A stretch of DNA of 10,143 nucleotides, taken from Verrucomicrobiota bacterium (GTDB taxonomy: Bacteria > Verrucomicrobiota > Verrucomicrobiia > Opitutales > Coraliomargaritaceae). The notes under the pieces were generated by a model. That model was not told where the DNA came from, ran no database searches, and was given only the letters and a program-made list of their open reading frames with translations. Below, one piece after another: positions 1-5,578 of the stretch. The stretch lies in the NCBI GenBank assembly GCA_027620575.1, contig JAQCDT010000032.1, positions 1 through 10,143 of the forward strand. Direction: 5' to 3'. The first letter of the stretch is position 1; each line of letters begins with the position of its first letter. The position numbers and the translations under genes were made by a program.

Positions 1-214
1 CGTACATGAGGCCGAATTGGATAAACCCATAAAAGAAGAGCCTGAATGAATCGCTGCCTTGAATGGCTTTAGGTCGAAGAAAGGGGAGAAAGACTAAGCT
101 AGCTGATGCGAGGCGTAGGGTGGCGACTAAGAATGAATCGACACCGGTAAGTGAGCTTCCAATAATTCCAAAAGAAAAAGCCCAGATAAGTGATACTATC
201 GCTAAGTAGAGCAT
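1..214 (-). CDS. EamA/DMT-family transporter, N-terminal part (runs off left edge)
   Basis: Reading leftward from the ATG at 214-212, the frame stays open for 71 codons to the window edge, so only the N-terminus is seen. It begins MLYLAIVSLIWAFSFGIIG, a first membrane helix with the W-A-F-S-F pattern typical of helix 1 in EamA (drug/metabolite transporter) proteins. A short loop follows, then a second helix (about residues 28-46) with the A-T-L-R-L-A-S-A motif common in helix 2. After a polar linker a third helix begins (F-Y-G-F-I-Q-F-G-L-M-Y). Full family members have about 280-300 residues and ten helices. The start lies 14 bases after the stop of the TonB-dependent receptor on the same strand, so the two are probably co-transcribed. 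The substrate cannot be read from this fragment. The family call is recognition of sequence pattern, and coupling to the receptor is inference. Confidence 0.8.
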   Translation of the reverse strand, partial: MLYLAIVSLIWAFSFGIIGSSLTGVDSFLVATLRLASASLVFLPFLRPKAIQGSDSFRLFFYGFIQFGLMY

Positions 215-228
215 GTTAATTTAAAACA

Positions 229-2241
229 TTACCACTTGAAAGTTGCACCACAGGATGCTTGCCTGCCTTTTCCAGGAGTGCCCGGCATTTCTTCGTAATT
301 ATCATCCCATAAGTTATCTAAAGAAACAAAGAACTCTAAATCATTATTTTTTGGAGGAGATATGTTAAGGCTTAGATGTGTAAAAAATGCCCTGTTGTCA
401 CTCTTTCTTAATAGGTTTTCTAATTGGTCTCTCCATTCATTATCAATGCGAACTATAATCCAACTTGTCGGTTCCCAGATTAAACCTAGTGTAAATCGGT
501 GCTTTGCATAATTTAATGCATAATAGCTGCCTTCAATCTTAGGGTTTTTATTTTTATAAACTACATTATCTTTATCGAGGTAATTGTAGCTAGCTATTGT
601 CTCAAGTTGATCCCATTTTCTTGACGCTAGTAACTCAATGCCAAAAGTTTTCATATCAACTGAAGATGCTGCTCTAGATTCTATAGTATCTTCTGAATAG
701 ATCCATTTTTCATAAGTCGGGCTATTTTCATCATCATCATATGAATAATATGAATAGATCCAATCAACAAGATCTTCGTCAATACGGTAAAAAATCGTCC
801 CATTAAGCTTGAGGTTTCTATCGCGAATGGTTCCGCCTATCTCATAAATTTTACTAATTTCCCTTCCGAGATTAGAATCGCTTTTGAATTCACTACTTTT
901 ATGAGCACCTATTGCCGTGTAGCCTGGTACCAAACTTGTCTCTGAGTACGAAAAGTATGCAGTTTTTTGGGAATCATTGCTTTGATTTCGTTCCCATTGA
1001 ATGTTTCCGAAGAACGAAGATTCTGAGGCAAGATCATCACTCGTACTATCCAAGCTCAGCCCATATGTCAGTTTTAAGCTATTTTTATTACTTGTTTTAA
1101 AAATGTATTCAGGAGCAATACTAAATTTAGATTGATATCTAGAATCAACTGTTGAAGAACTTCGCCAATAATCTTTTATGATTTGTCCAGTATAATTTAT
1201 CCCCATGTTTGAGTTAAAAGCATTAAAAACATGAAAGCCCAATGAGCTAACTCGAGTCTCTTGATCTCCTTCATAATCTACAATATGATTATCATCGGTA
1301 GGTTGAGTATTTCTTCTAATTGCATCTAACGAGTAATGATCTTTATTGATTCGGTGGGCTGCTGTTACTTTTGCGTAACTTTTCTCCGAATATGTTTTAA
1401 AGTAATTTGCTATGAATAACTGTGTCTTGATGTCTTCATATTCAATTGGGTTTATGTGCTTAGTGGCTGTATACATGCCAGGCCAACCAAAATATTTGTC
1501 TTGAGTGCCAGCGAAGAAATCAATCTGAGAATTAGGTCCAATGATTTGAAAACGAGACGATAATCGGCTGAAGTCATGATCACCGTTTTGGATCGTGCCA
1601 TCGCTTTCTGAACGTGAGTATTCAAACTCTGTTCCATACGTCCATTCATTTGAGTCGGCAAAGTTATGGATCGTGGCACTATGAAATCGTTGGAAATTAA
1701 GGGCGTTTTGACCCCCGCCTATTGTCAGACTGCTGCCCTCTATCATCTCGCTCCATTGGTAAGAGAGTGTTCCAGAGGTACTGTTGAATCCTCTTAGTGC
1801 GTTACTGGCACCCGTGAGGACTTTGGGTCTAGTTAGCATTTCTGGGGCGATGGGTAGTTCGGTGGAGTAGTGGCCTGTTTGTGGATCAATCAGGGTAACA
1901 GCTCCTATTTGTATGCCCGTGCCTTCAAAGATACCTCCTCGTATATTGATATCGCCTTGGGCTTCTGCCATATTTCTAGATTGAAAGTCTATTCGCGGAT
2001 CAAAATCTAAATTTGAGACTATCGATTGATAAGTACTAGAGGGTCTGAGGTTGGCGATTTCTTGCCCTTGCACGGTCAAAGTCGGCAGTGTGTAGGTGGG
2101 CAATGAGGAATCGGCTGTTTCGAGAGCAGAGTCCGCATGGCTCAAGTTCGCACTGAAGGCTAGAATTAAGATCACTATGAATTTTGAATATCCTTTATAG
2201 ATCATTTTTAATCTGATTACATTTCTGTTGATCAAATGCAA
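229..2241 (-). CDS. TonB-dependent outer-membrane receptor, substrate unknown
   Basis: A 670-residue outer-membrane transporter that should take up a scarce ligand using TonB/ExbBD energy. A hydrophobic signal segment (about residues 20-36) ends at an S-H-A cleavage-like site. A TonB-box-like TLTV lies at residues 54-57. The plug domain (about 65-165) contains DINIRGGIFEGTG followed by LIDPQTGHYSTELP, a form familiar from TonB receptors of Bacteroidota and Verrucomicrobiota. The rest is a beta-barrel of alternating aromatic/polar strands. The chain ends in ATFKW, a terminal aromatic residue as expected for BAM-assembled barrels. At 670 residues it is in the BtuB-like size class, without a SusC-type N-terminal extension. 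I kept the first Met; Met13 (codon at 2205-2203) gives a more ordinary 24-residue signal peptide and is an equally good start. Neither start has a clear ribosome-binding site. There is no room upstream for a cobalamin riboswitch, so nothing here supports B12 specifically. An EamA transporter follows in the same direction. Confidence 0.9.
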   Translation of the reverse strand: MHLINRNVIRLKMIYKGYSKFIVILILAFSANLSHADSALETADSSLPTYTLPTLTVQGQEIANLRPSSTYQSIVSNLDFDPRIDFQSRNMAEAQGDINIRGGIFEGTGIQIGAVTLIDPQTGHYSTELPIAPEMLTRPKVLTGASNALRGFNSTSGTLSYQWSEMIEGSSLTIGGGQNALNFQRFHSATIHNFADSNEWTYGTEFEYSRSESDGTIQNGDHDFSRLSSRFQIIGPNSQIDFFAGTQDKYFGWPGMYTATKHINPIEYEDIKTQLFIANYFKTYSEKSYAKVTAAHRINKDHYSLDAIRRNTQPTDDNHIVDYEGDQETRVSSLGFHVFNAFNSNMGINYTGQIIKDYWRSSSTVDSRYQSKFSIAPEYIFKTSNKNSLKLTYGLSLDSTSDDLASESSFFGNIQWERNQSNDSQKTAYFSYSETSLVPGYTAIGAHKSSEFKSDSNLGREISKIYEIGGTIRDRNLKLNGTIFYRIDEDLVDWIYSYYSYDDDENSPTYEKWIYSEDTIESRAASSVDMKTFGIELLASRKWDQLETIASYNYLDKDNVVYKNKNPKIEGSYYALNYAKHRFTLGLIWEPTSWIIVRIDNEWRDQLENLLRKSDNRAFFTHLSLNISPPKNNDLEFFVSLDNLWDDNYEEMPGTPGKGRQASCGATFKW

Positions 2242-2255
2242 TCGTTAAGTAAATT
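2228..2255 (+). promoter_or_regulatory. Weak candidate promoter for the msrA-like gene
   Basis: TTGATC (2228-2233) and TAAATT (2250-2255) are separated by 16 bases, each matching 4 of 6 consensus sigma-70 positions. They lie about 40 bases upstream of the ATG at 2296. The first hexamer is inside the 5' end of the divergent receptor gene if its longer start is used. In DNA this AT-rich such matches arise by chance, so this is only a candidate. Confidence 0.22.
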
Positions 2256-2266
2256 TATTTTTTACT
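2248..2266. repeat. Short inverted repeat in the divergent gap (possible operator)
   Basis: AGTAAA (2248-2253) and TTTACT (2261-2266) form a perfect 6-bp inverted repeat around a 7-base spacer. It sits in the 54-bp gap between the divergent TonB-receptor and MsrA genes. A dimeric regulator could bind such a site, but the AT-rich composition makes chance occurrence quite possible. Confidence 0.25.
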
Positions 2267-2295
2267 GAACAATTAATCGCCATAAAAATCTTTTA

Positions 2296-2784
2296 ATGAA
2301 ATTGGTTACAGAAACAATTTATTTAGCTGGGGGCTGCTTATGGGGCGTCCAAGAATTTCTGCGTTATATTCCTGGAATTTTAGCGACTGAAGCAGGGCGA
2401 GCCAATGGTAGTTCTCAATCGCTGGATGGCGATTACGATGGTTATGCCGAATGCGTGAAGGTGGATTTCGATGTAGATACAGTATCCGTCGCTCAATTAG
2501 TTGAATATCTTTTTGAAATCATTGATCCTTACAGCGTGGATCAACAGGGGCCTGATGTAGGTAAAAAATATCGAACCGGGTTCTACAGTCGTGATGAGGC
2601 TCATCTGATTGAGGCCAAGCGTTTCATTGAATCCAGAGAGGATACGAGTAAGATTTCGGTCGAAGTCTTGCCTTTGACTAATTACTTGAGAAGTGCTGAA
2701 GCACATCAAGATCGCCTGCATCGCTTTCCTGATGATGCCTGTCATTTGCCCAAGGCCCTTTTGCATAAATATCGTAGGGCTTAA
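2296..2784 (+). CDS. msrA: Peptide-methionine (S)-S-oxide reductase, MsrA family (divergent clade)
   Basis: A 162-residue cytoplasmic enzyme of the MsrA fold, expected to reduce the S epimer of methionine sulfoxide in proteins or free, with thioredoxin-type recycling. The nucleophile motif is AGGCLWG with Cys14; most MsrA proteins have GCFWG. The glutamate-containing strand reads GYAECVKVDFD (Glu52) in place of the usual GHAEVV. The substrate-pocket motif GPDVGKKYRTGFY (residues 85-97) matches the family's G-x-DVG-x-x-YRS-x-x-Y. The later AEAHQDR (135-140) corresponds to the family's AE-x-x-HQ-x-Y region. The loop between residues 33 and 48 is shorter than in textbook MsrA. Cys53 and Cys149 are the only other cysteines, so either could be the resolving residue. 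No fused MsrB domain is present. No clear ribosome-binding site precedes the ATG. The gene converges on doxX, with a shared hairpin between them. The family call is firm; exact substrate preference is not known. Confidence 0.9.
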   Translation: MKLVTETIYLAGGCLWGVQEFLRYIPGILATEAGRANGSSQSLDGDYDGYAECVKVDFDVDTVSVAQLVEYLFEIIDPYSVDQQGPDVGKKYRTGFYSRDEAHLIEAKRFIESREDTSKISVEVLPLTNYLRSAEAHQDRLHRFPDDACHLPKALLHKYRRA

Positions 2785-2842
2785 ACAAGGTTACCGATTC
2801 AGTGAATTGAATTTTTGCAAAAAAGCTCCTTTAACAAGTTAC

Positions 2843-2871
2843 AAAAAAACCTGCAGAGGACTGCAGGTTTT
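2843..2871. terminator. Bidirectional intrinsic terminator between msrA and doxX
   Basis: AAAACCTGCAG (2846-2856), loop AGGA and CTGCAGGTTTT (2861-2871) form a perfect 11-bp stem with a 4-base loop. A run of seven A at 2843-2849 becomes a T-tract for minus-strand transcripts leaving doxX. The TTTT at 2868-2871 serves plus-strand transcripts leaving msrA, more weakly. Its placement between two convergent genes fits a shared terminator. Confidence 0.85.
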
Positions 2872-2893
2872 GAGAAAGGAATATTTCGAAATT

Positions 2894-3328
2894 TTAGATT
2901 GAGCAGCTGTTATTGCCGTCAGAGCTTTCGCCTTTATTGCAACCACAGGTGAAAATAAACTGAGCGAAAGCATTACGTTGTTTAAATAGAAGTAATGCTG
3001 CAATTACAGCGAGGATGGCTACATCCATGTGAAAGCCATCTTTTGCGATGAAGTAATGGTAAGCGATGATATTGATGATGATCGGACCGAGAATGAGCAG
3101 ACCAAGATTGCGAGTTTTAGGTAAGATAACCAGTACGCCACCAATCACTTCAAGTACTTTAACAAAAGCGAGGTATCCGCTCATGTAAAGAAGTCCCATG
3201 TAGGTAGCCGCATCGCTACCTTCTGGTGCTCCATCCATAGGGATGAATTGAAAAAAGAAATTGAGTCCAAAGACAACGAACGCAGCACCGAGTAAGATGC
3301 TAAGAGTAAGAGTAATGATTTTGCACAT
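2894..3328 (-). CDS. DoxX-family inner-membrane protein with Cys-containing tail
   Basis: A 144-residue integral membrane protein with four predicted helices at about residues 5-27, 48-70, 74-94 and 101-117, the normal DoxX layout. Family-typical stretches are GLNFFFQFIPM after helix 1 and GYLAFVKVLEVIGGVLVIL in helix 2. DoxX proteins are poorly defined; some are linked to thiosulfate:quinone oxidation or oxidative-stress complexes, but small stand-alone members like this have no settled function. The odd part is the C-terminal tail after helix 4 (residues 125-144), which carries Cys128, Cys130 and Cys142 in a hydrophilic Ser/Asn/Gly-rich segment. This could bind metal or be redox-active; that is inference. 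The ATG at 3328-3326 is preceded by AT-rich DNA without a ribosome-binding site. The gene is monocistronic, divergent from the helicase and convergent with msrA, whose role in oxidative damage repair may be related. Confidence 0.85.
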   Translation of the reverse strand: MCKIITLTLSILLGAAFVVFGLNFFFQFIPMDGAPEGSDAATYMGLLYMSGYLAFVKVLEVIGGVLVILPKTRNLGLLILGPIIINIIAYHYFIAKDGFHMDVAILAVIAALLLFKQRNAFAQFIFTCGCNKGESSDGNNSCSI

Positions 3329-3492
3329 AAATATAAAGTTTTAGTTAAAAGTTTAGGGGTATCATTGAATAGTAAATCTGGAATATTTAAAGTTTAAAAT
3401 AAGTCCCTAGTGATTATTAAGAATAGTTTTAGCGGCTAGATTGTGCTAATTGTCTTGCACTTATTAATTTCGTGGTCGTAGTGAGACGGATT
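3329..3492. promoter_or_regulatory. Divergent intergenic region between doxX and the DEAD-box helicase
   Basis: This 164-base AT-rich gap must hold both promoters and any regulatory sites. I see no convincing -35/-10 pair for either gene. The nearest for the helicase is TTGTGC (3441-3446) with ATTAAT (3463-3468), which is weak. AAAGTTT occurs three times, beginning at 3335, 3348 and 3389, and may be binding sites or chance. The gap is long enough for a 5' leader, as cold-inducible helicase genes often have, but no stable fold is obvious by eye. Confidence 0.4.
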
Positions 3493-4989
3493 ATGGATTC
3501 TAATTTTAAGAAGCTAGGGATAGACGATCGTTTATTGGCAAGTATTAATGATTTGGGCTTTGAGTTGCCTTCTCCGATTCAGGAGCAAGCGATTCCTTTG
3601 GCCTTGCAGGGTGTCGATATTGTGGGTCTTTCGCAAACGGGTTCAGGGAAAACGGCGGCGTTTTCATTGCCGATGCTACAAAAAATAGACCTGGAGTTTA
3701 AAAGTCCTCAGGCTTTAGTTTTGTGTCCGACTCGTGAGTTGGCGGTGCAAGTGGCGGAAGAGATTCAGCGTTTGGCTTCTCACTTGGAACATTTTTATGC
3801 GACTCCAATTTACGGGGGTGCGCCGATTGATCGACAAATTAAAGCTTTGAAGAAGGGTGTTCATGTGGTGGTGGGGACACCGGGGCGTATTATTGATCAC
3901 TTAAAGCGAAAGACGCTTAAATTAGATACGATCAGCATGGTGATTTTAGACGAAGCAGATAGGATGTTGGATATGGGGTTTCGTGATGAAATGGAAGAGA
4001 TTTTAGATTCATTGCCCGAAGATCGTCAGACACTCTTTTTCTCAGCGACAATGAATAAGTCGGTGACGAATTTAATTAAAGCGTACAGCCGAGATGCTAA
4101 GACTTTAAATATTAAAACTTCAACGGTGACAGTAGAGTCGATTGATCAATCCTACTATGAGGTGAGAAATCGTTCGAAGATTGAGGTGTTGAGTCGCTTG
4201 CTCGATATGCAATTTAATTCGAAGGGAATTATTTTTTGTAATACAAAGCAGATGGTGGAAGAAGTGGCAGAGACGTTGACCTACCGTGGTTACATGGCGG
4301 ATAGAATTCATGGTGATATCAATCAATCAACTCGTGAAAAAGTGATTAAGCGTTTTCGAGAAGGAAAGATTGAGCTTTTGGTAGCGACTGATGTAGCGGC
4401 TAGGGGACTGGATATTGATGATATCGAATATGTATTTAATTATGATTTGCCATACGATCCAGAGGATTATGTGCATCGTATCGGGCGTACGGCACGTGCA
4501 GGACGCTCCGGTAAATCAATCACTTTTGTCTTTGGGCGAGATATTCATCGTTTAGAAGCGATTCAACGCTACACTAAACAATCGGTGAAACGTTTAAAGA
4601 TTCCGACTCAAGAGGATGTTGAAGGTGCTAAAGCCGATACCTTATTGGAAAAGGTGCGTGATGTGCTTGAGGGAGGTGACTACGAGAAATATGATACGGT
4701 GTTTGATCGTTTATTGGACTCGGGTAATACACCGAGTGATATCATAAGTGCGCTTTTTCATATCTTAAAAGGTGAGAAAACTCGTGAACTTCAGGAAATT
4801 ACTGAGGATGGTGAAGTCTTTGGCAAACAACCAAGATCCTACCAAGAGGGTGAGAACCCGAAAAAGAAAAAGCGTTACGGGCGGAAGCGTTTTTCAAAAC
4901 GAGGTGATCGTAGTGAGCCTAGAGGCGATCGTAACAAAAAAAGTAAGCGTATCTCTCGCTTTGCTAAGAATCGAAAGAAGCAATCTTAG
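3493..4989 (+). CDS. ATP-dependent DEAD-box RNA helicase (DeaD/RhlE-like)
   Basis: A 498-residue cytoplasmic RNA helicase that uses ATP to unwind or remodel short RNA duplexes, typically in ribosome assembly, mRNA decay or cold adaptation. All motifs are present in order: Q-motif GFELPSPIQ (22-30), motif I SQTGSGKT (47-54), Ia PTREL (79-83), TPGR (129-132), DEAD (153-156), SAT (184-186), IIFCNT (246-251), ATDVAARGLD (298-307) and HRIGRTARAG (328-337). A helical extension (about 370-430) resembles the region after the core in DeaD/CshA-type proteins. The last 45 residues are strongly basic, with KKKKRYGRKR and repeated GDR, a likely non-specific RNA-binding tail. I start at ATG 3493 because MDSNFKKLGI is how such proteins normally begin. 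A GTG at 3472 would add seven residues with no counterpart that I recognise. GTGAGACGG, 3 bases before the ATG, is only a weak ribosome-binding site. The assignment to a DeaD versus RhlE/CshA subgroup is uncertain. Confidence 0.93.
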   Translation: MDSNFKKLGIDDRLLASINDLGFELPSPIQEQAIPLALQGVDIVGLSQTGSGKTAAFSLPMLQKIDLEFKSPQALVLCPTRELAVQVAEEIQRLASHLEHFYATPIYGGAPIDRQIKALKKGVHVVVGTPGRIIDHLKRKTLKLDTISMVILDEADRMLDMGFRDEMEEILDSLPEDRQTLFFSATMNKSVTNLIKAYSRDAKTLNIKTSTVTVESIDQSYYEVRNRSKIEVLSRLLDMQFNSKGIIFCNTKQMVEEVAETLTYRGYMADRIHGDINQSTREKVIKRFREGKIELLVATDVAARGLDIDDIEYVFNYDLPYDPEDYVHRIGRTARAGRSGKSITFVFGRDIHRLEAIQRYTKQSVKRLKIPTQEDVEGAKADTLLEKVRDVLEGGDYEKYDTVFDRLLDSGNTPSDIISALFHILKGEKTRELQEITEDGEVFGKQPRSYQEGENPKKKKRYGRKRFSKRGDRSEPRGDRNKKSKRISRFAKNRKKQS

Positions 4990-5009
4990 TTGCTTTGCTA
5001 ATTAAATTG

Positions 5010-5045
5010 AAAGCTTAAGTGGGTAAAAATCTGCTTAAGGCTTTT
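5010..5045 (+). terminator. Possible weak terminator after the helicase gene
   Basis: AAAGCTTAAG (5010-5019) can pair with CTTAAGGCTTT (5034-5044) apart from one bulged G, leaving a 14-base loop. The right arm ends in TTTT followed by an A-rich run, not a long T-tract. The hairpin lies 21 bases after the helicase stop and 33 bases before the next gene. It may attenuate rather than fully stop transcription, so read-through into the DUF2256 gene is possible. Confidence 0.4.
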
Positions 5046-5077
5046 GAAAAAAATGATTTTCTGTGTTTTTTACTGAC

Positions 5078-5236
5078 ATGCATCAGAGAAATACAGAGGA
5101 AAAAATATGCCCTGTGTGTCAGCGGCCATTTTCTTGGCGAAAGAAATGGGCTAAGGTTTGGGACTCTGTAAAGTATTGTTCTAAGAGCTGTAATGCAAAA
5201 AGAAATAGCAAAGTGTTTAAATTGAAATATGAGTAA
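5078..5236 (+). CDS. DUF2256 small zinc-finger protein
   Basis: A 52-residue protein. The key segment is KICPVCQRPFSWRKKWAKVW, followed by YCSKSC. This matches DUF2256, whose members are 40-60 residues with this conserved pattern. Four cysteines (Cys11, Cys14, Cys34, Cys38; C-x2-C, 19 residues, C-x3-C) should bind one zinc in a small finger. Three tryptophans and many Lys/Arg between them suggest a nucleic-acid- or protein-binding surface. No biochemical role is established for the family. The first ATG is used; no Shine-Dalgarno sequence precedes it. The last 8 bases (ATGAGTAA, 5229-5236) are also the beginning of the next gene, which implies coupled translation. From memory, DUF2256 genes are often next to DUF2805 genes and to photolyase/cryptochrome-like genes; the first partner is here and no photolyase is in the window. 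Family recognition is strong; function is unknown. Confidence 0.9.
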   Translation: MHQRNTEEKICPVCQRPFSWRKKWAKVWDSVKYCSKSCNAKRNSKVFKLKYE

Positions 5237-5477
5237 AAAACCAAACGATAGCCCGCCGGATGATTTGATTCGCATGGCTTTAAGCGATAAAGTTTCTTTT
5301 GAAGAAATTTTTAAGAAGCATGGTTTAACTGAGAAGCAAGTGAAGGTAATCATGAAAACACACTTGAAGCTCTCGAGCTATATTAATTGGAGAAAACGAG
5401 TCAGACAAAGGCAATACAAGCATCATAAGAAATACGCTTCAAAGAAATTAGGTCGTCCTATTTACGATTTGGATTAG
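5229..5477 (+). CDS. DUF2805 / TIGR03643-family protein
   Basis: An 82-residue basic protein of unknown function. Residues 10-60 carry the family pattern: DDLIRMALSDKVSFEEI, then HGLTEKQVKVIMK, then SSYINWRKRVRQR. In relatives this reads roughly as I-I-E-M-A-W-E-D-x-T-P-F-E-A-I, GL-x-E-x-x-V, and S-S-F-x-x-WRKRV. The middle reads like a helix-turn-helix (an FEEIFKKHGLTEKQVKVIM-like segment), and the C-terminal third is rich in Lys/His/Arg, so nucleic-acid binding is plausible but unproven. The ATG overlaps the end of the DUF2256 gene by 8 bases, and no separate ribosome-binding site is visible. The two proteins are therefore probably made together and may act in one complex. No clear hairpin follows the stop before the DUF1800 gene 101 bases downstream. 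The family assignment is from sequence pattern; the helix-turn-helix reading is inference. Confidence 0.85.
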   Translation: MSKKPNDSPPDDLIRMALSDKVSFEEIFKKHGLTEKQVKVIMKTHLKLSSYINWRKRVRQRQYKHHKKYASKKLGRPIYDLD

Positions 5478-5520
5478 AACTTTTTTAAAATATCACAAGC
5501 ATTCGTAAATTAGTTAAATG

Positions 5521-5549
5521 TTGCTTTAATTCTAAATGACTCACACAAT
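5521..5549 (+). promoter_or_regulatory. Candidate promoter for the DUF1800-DUF1501-PEP-CTERM unit
   Basis: TTGCTT (5521-5526) and CACAAT (5544-5549) lie 17 bases apart, matching 3 of 6 and 4 of 6 sigma-70 positions. They are within the 101-base gap before the DUF1800 ATG and would give a leader of about 25 bases. The matches are weak, but spacing and position are suitable. Confidence 0.28.
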
Positions 5550-5578
5550 TTTACAGATACCTCCTCGTCATATTAATT

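Noticed and set aside
912..1679. Open frames inside the receptor gene (912-1100 plus, 1452-1679 minus)
   Set aside because: Shadows of the long receptor reading frame without signals or domains of their own.
2242..2295. Cobalamin or other riboswitch upstream of the TonB receptor
   Set aside because: Only 54 AT-rich bases lie between the divergent starts; no conserved riboswitch core is visible and there is no room for one.
2693..2902. 69-codon plus-strand frame overlapping the msrA 3' end
   Set aside because: It is out of frame with msrA, runs through the terminator hairpin and into the doxX 3' end, and shows no protein-like features.
3443..3460. GTGC...GCAC inverted repeat before the helicase
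   Set aside because: The arms are only 4 bases with a 10-base spacer, well within chance.
3472..3492. GTG start seven codons upstream for the helicase
   Set aside because: The extra residues (VVVRRI-like) are untypical, and the ATG at 3493 gives the normal N-terminus for DEAD-box helicases.
5015..5353. 112-codon minus-strand open frame
   Set aside because: It lies antisense to the DUF2256/DUF2805 pair, which carry clear family signatures on the plus strand; its translation has no recognisable domain.
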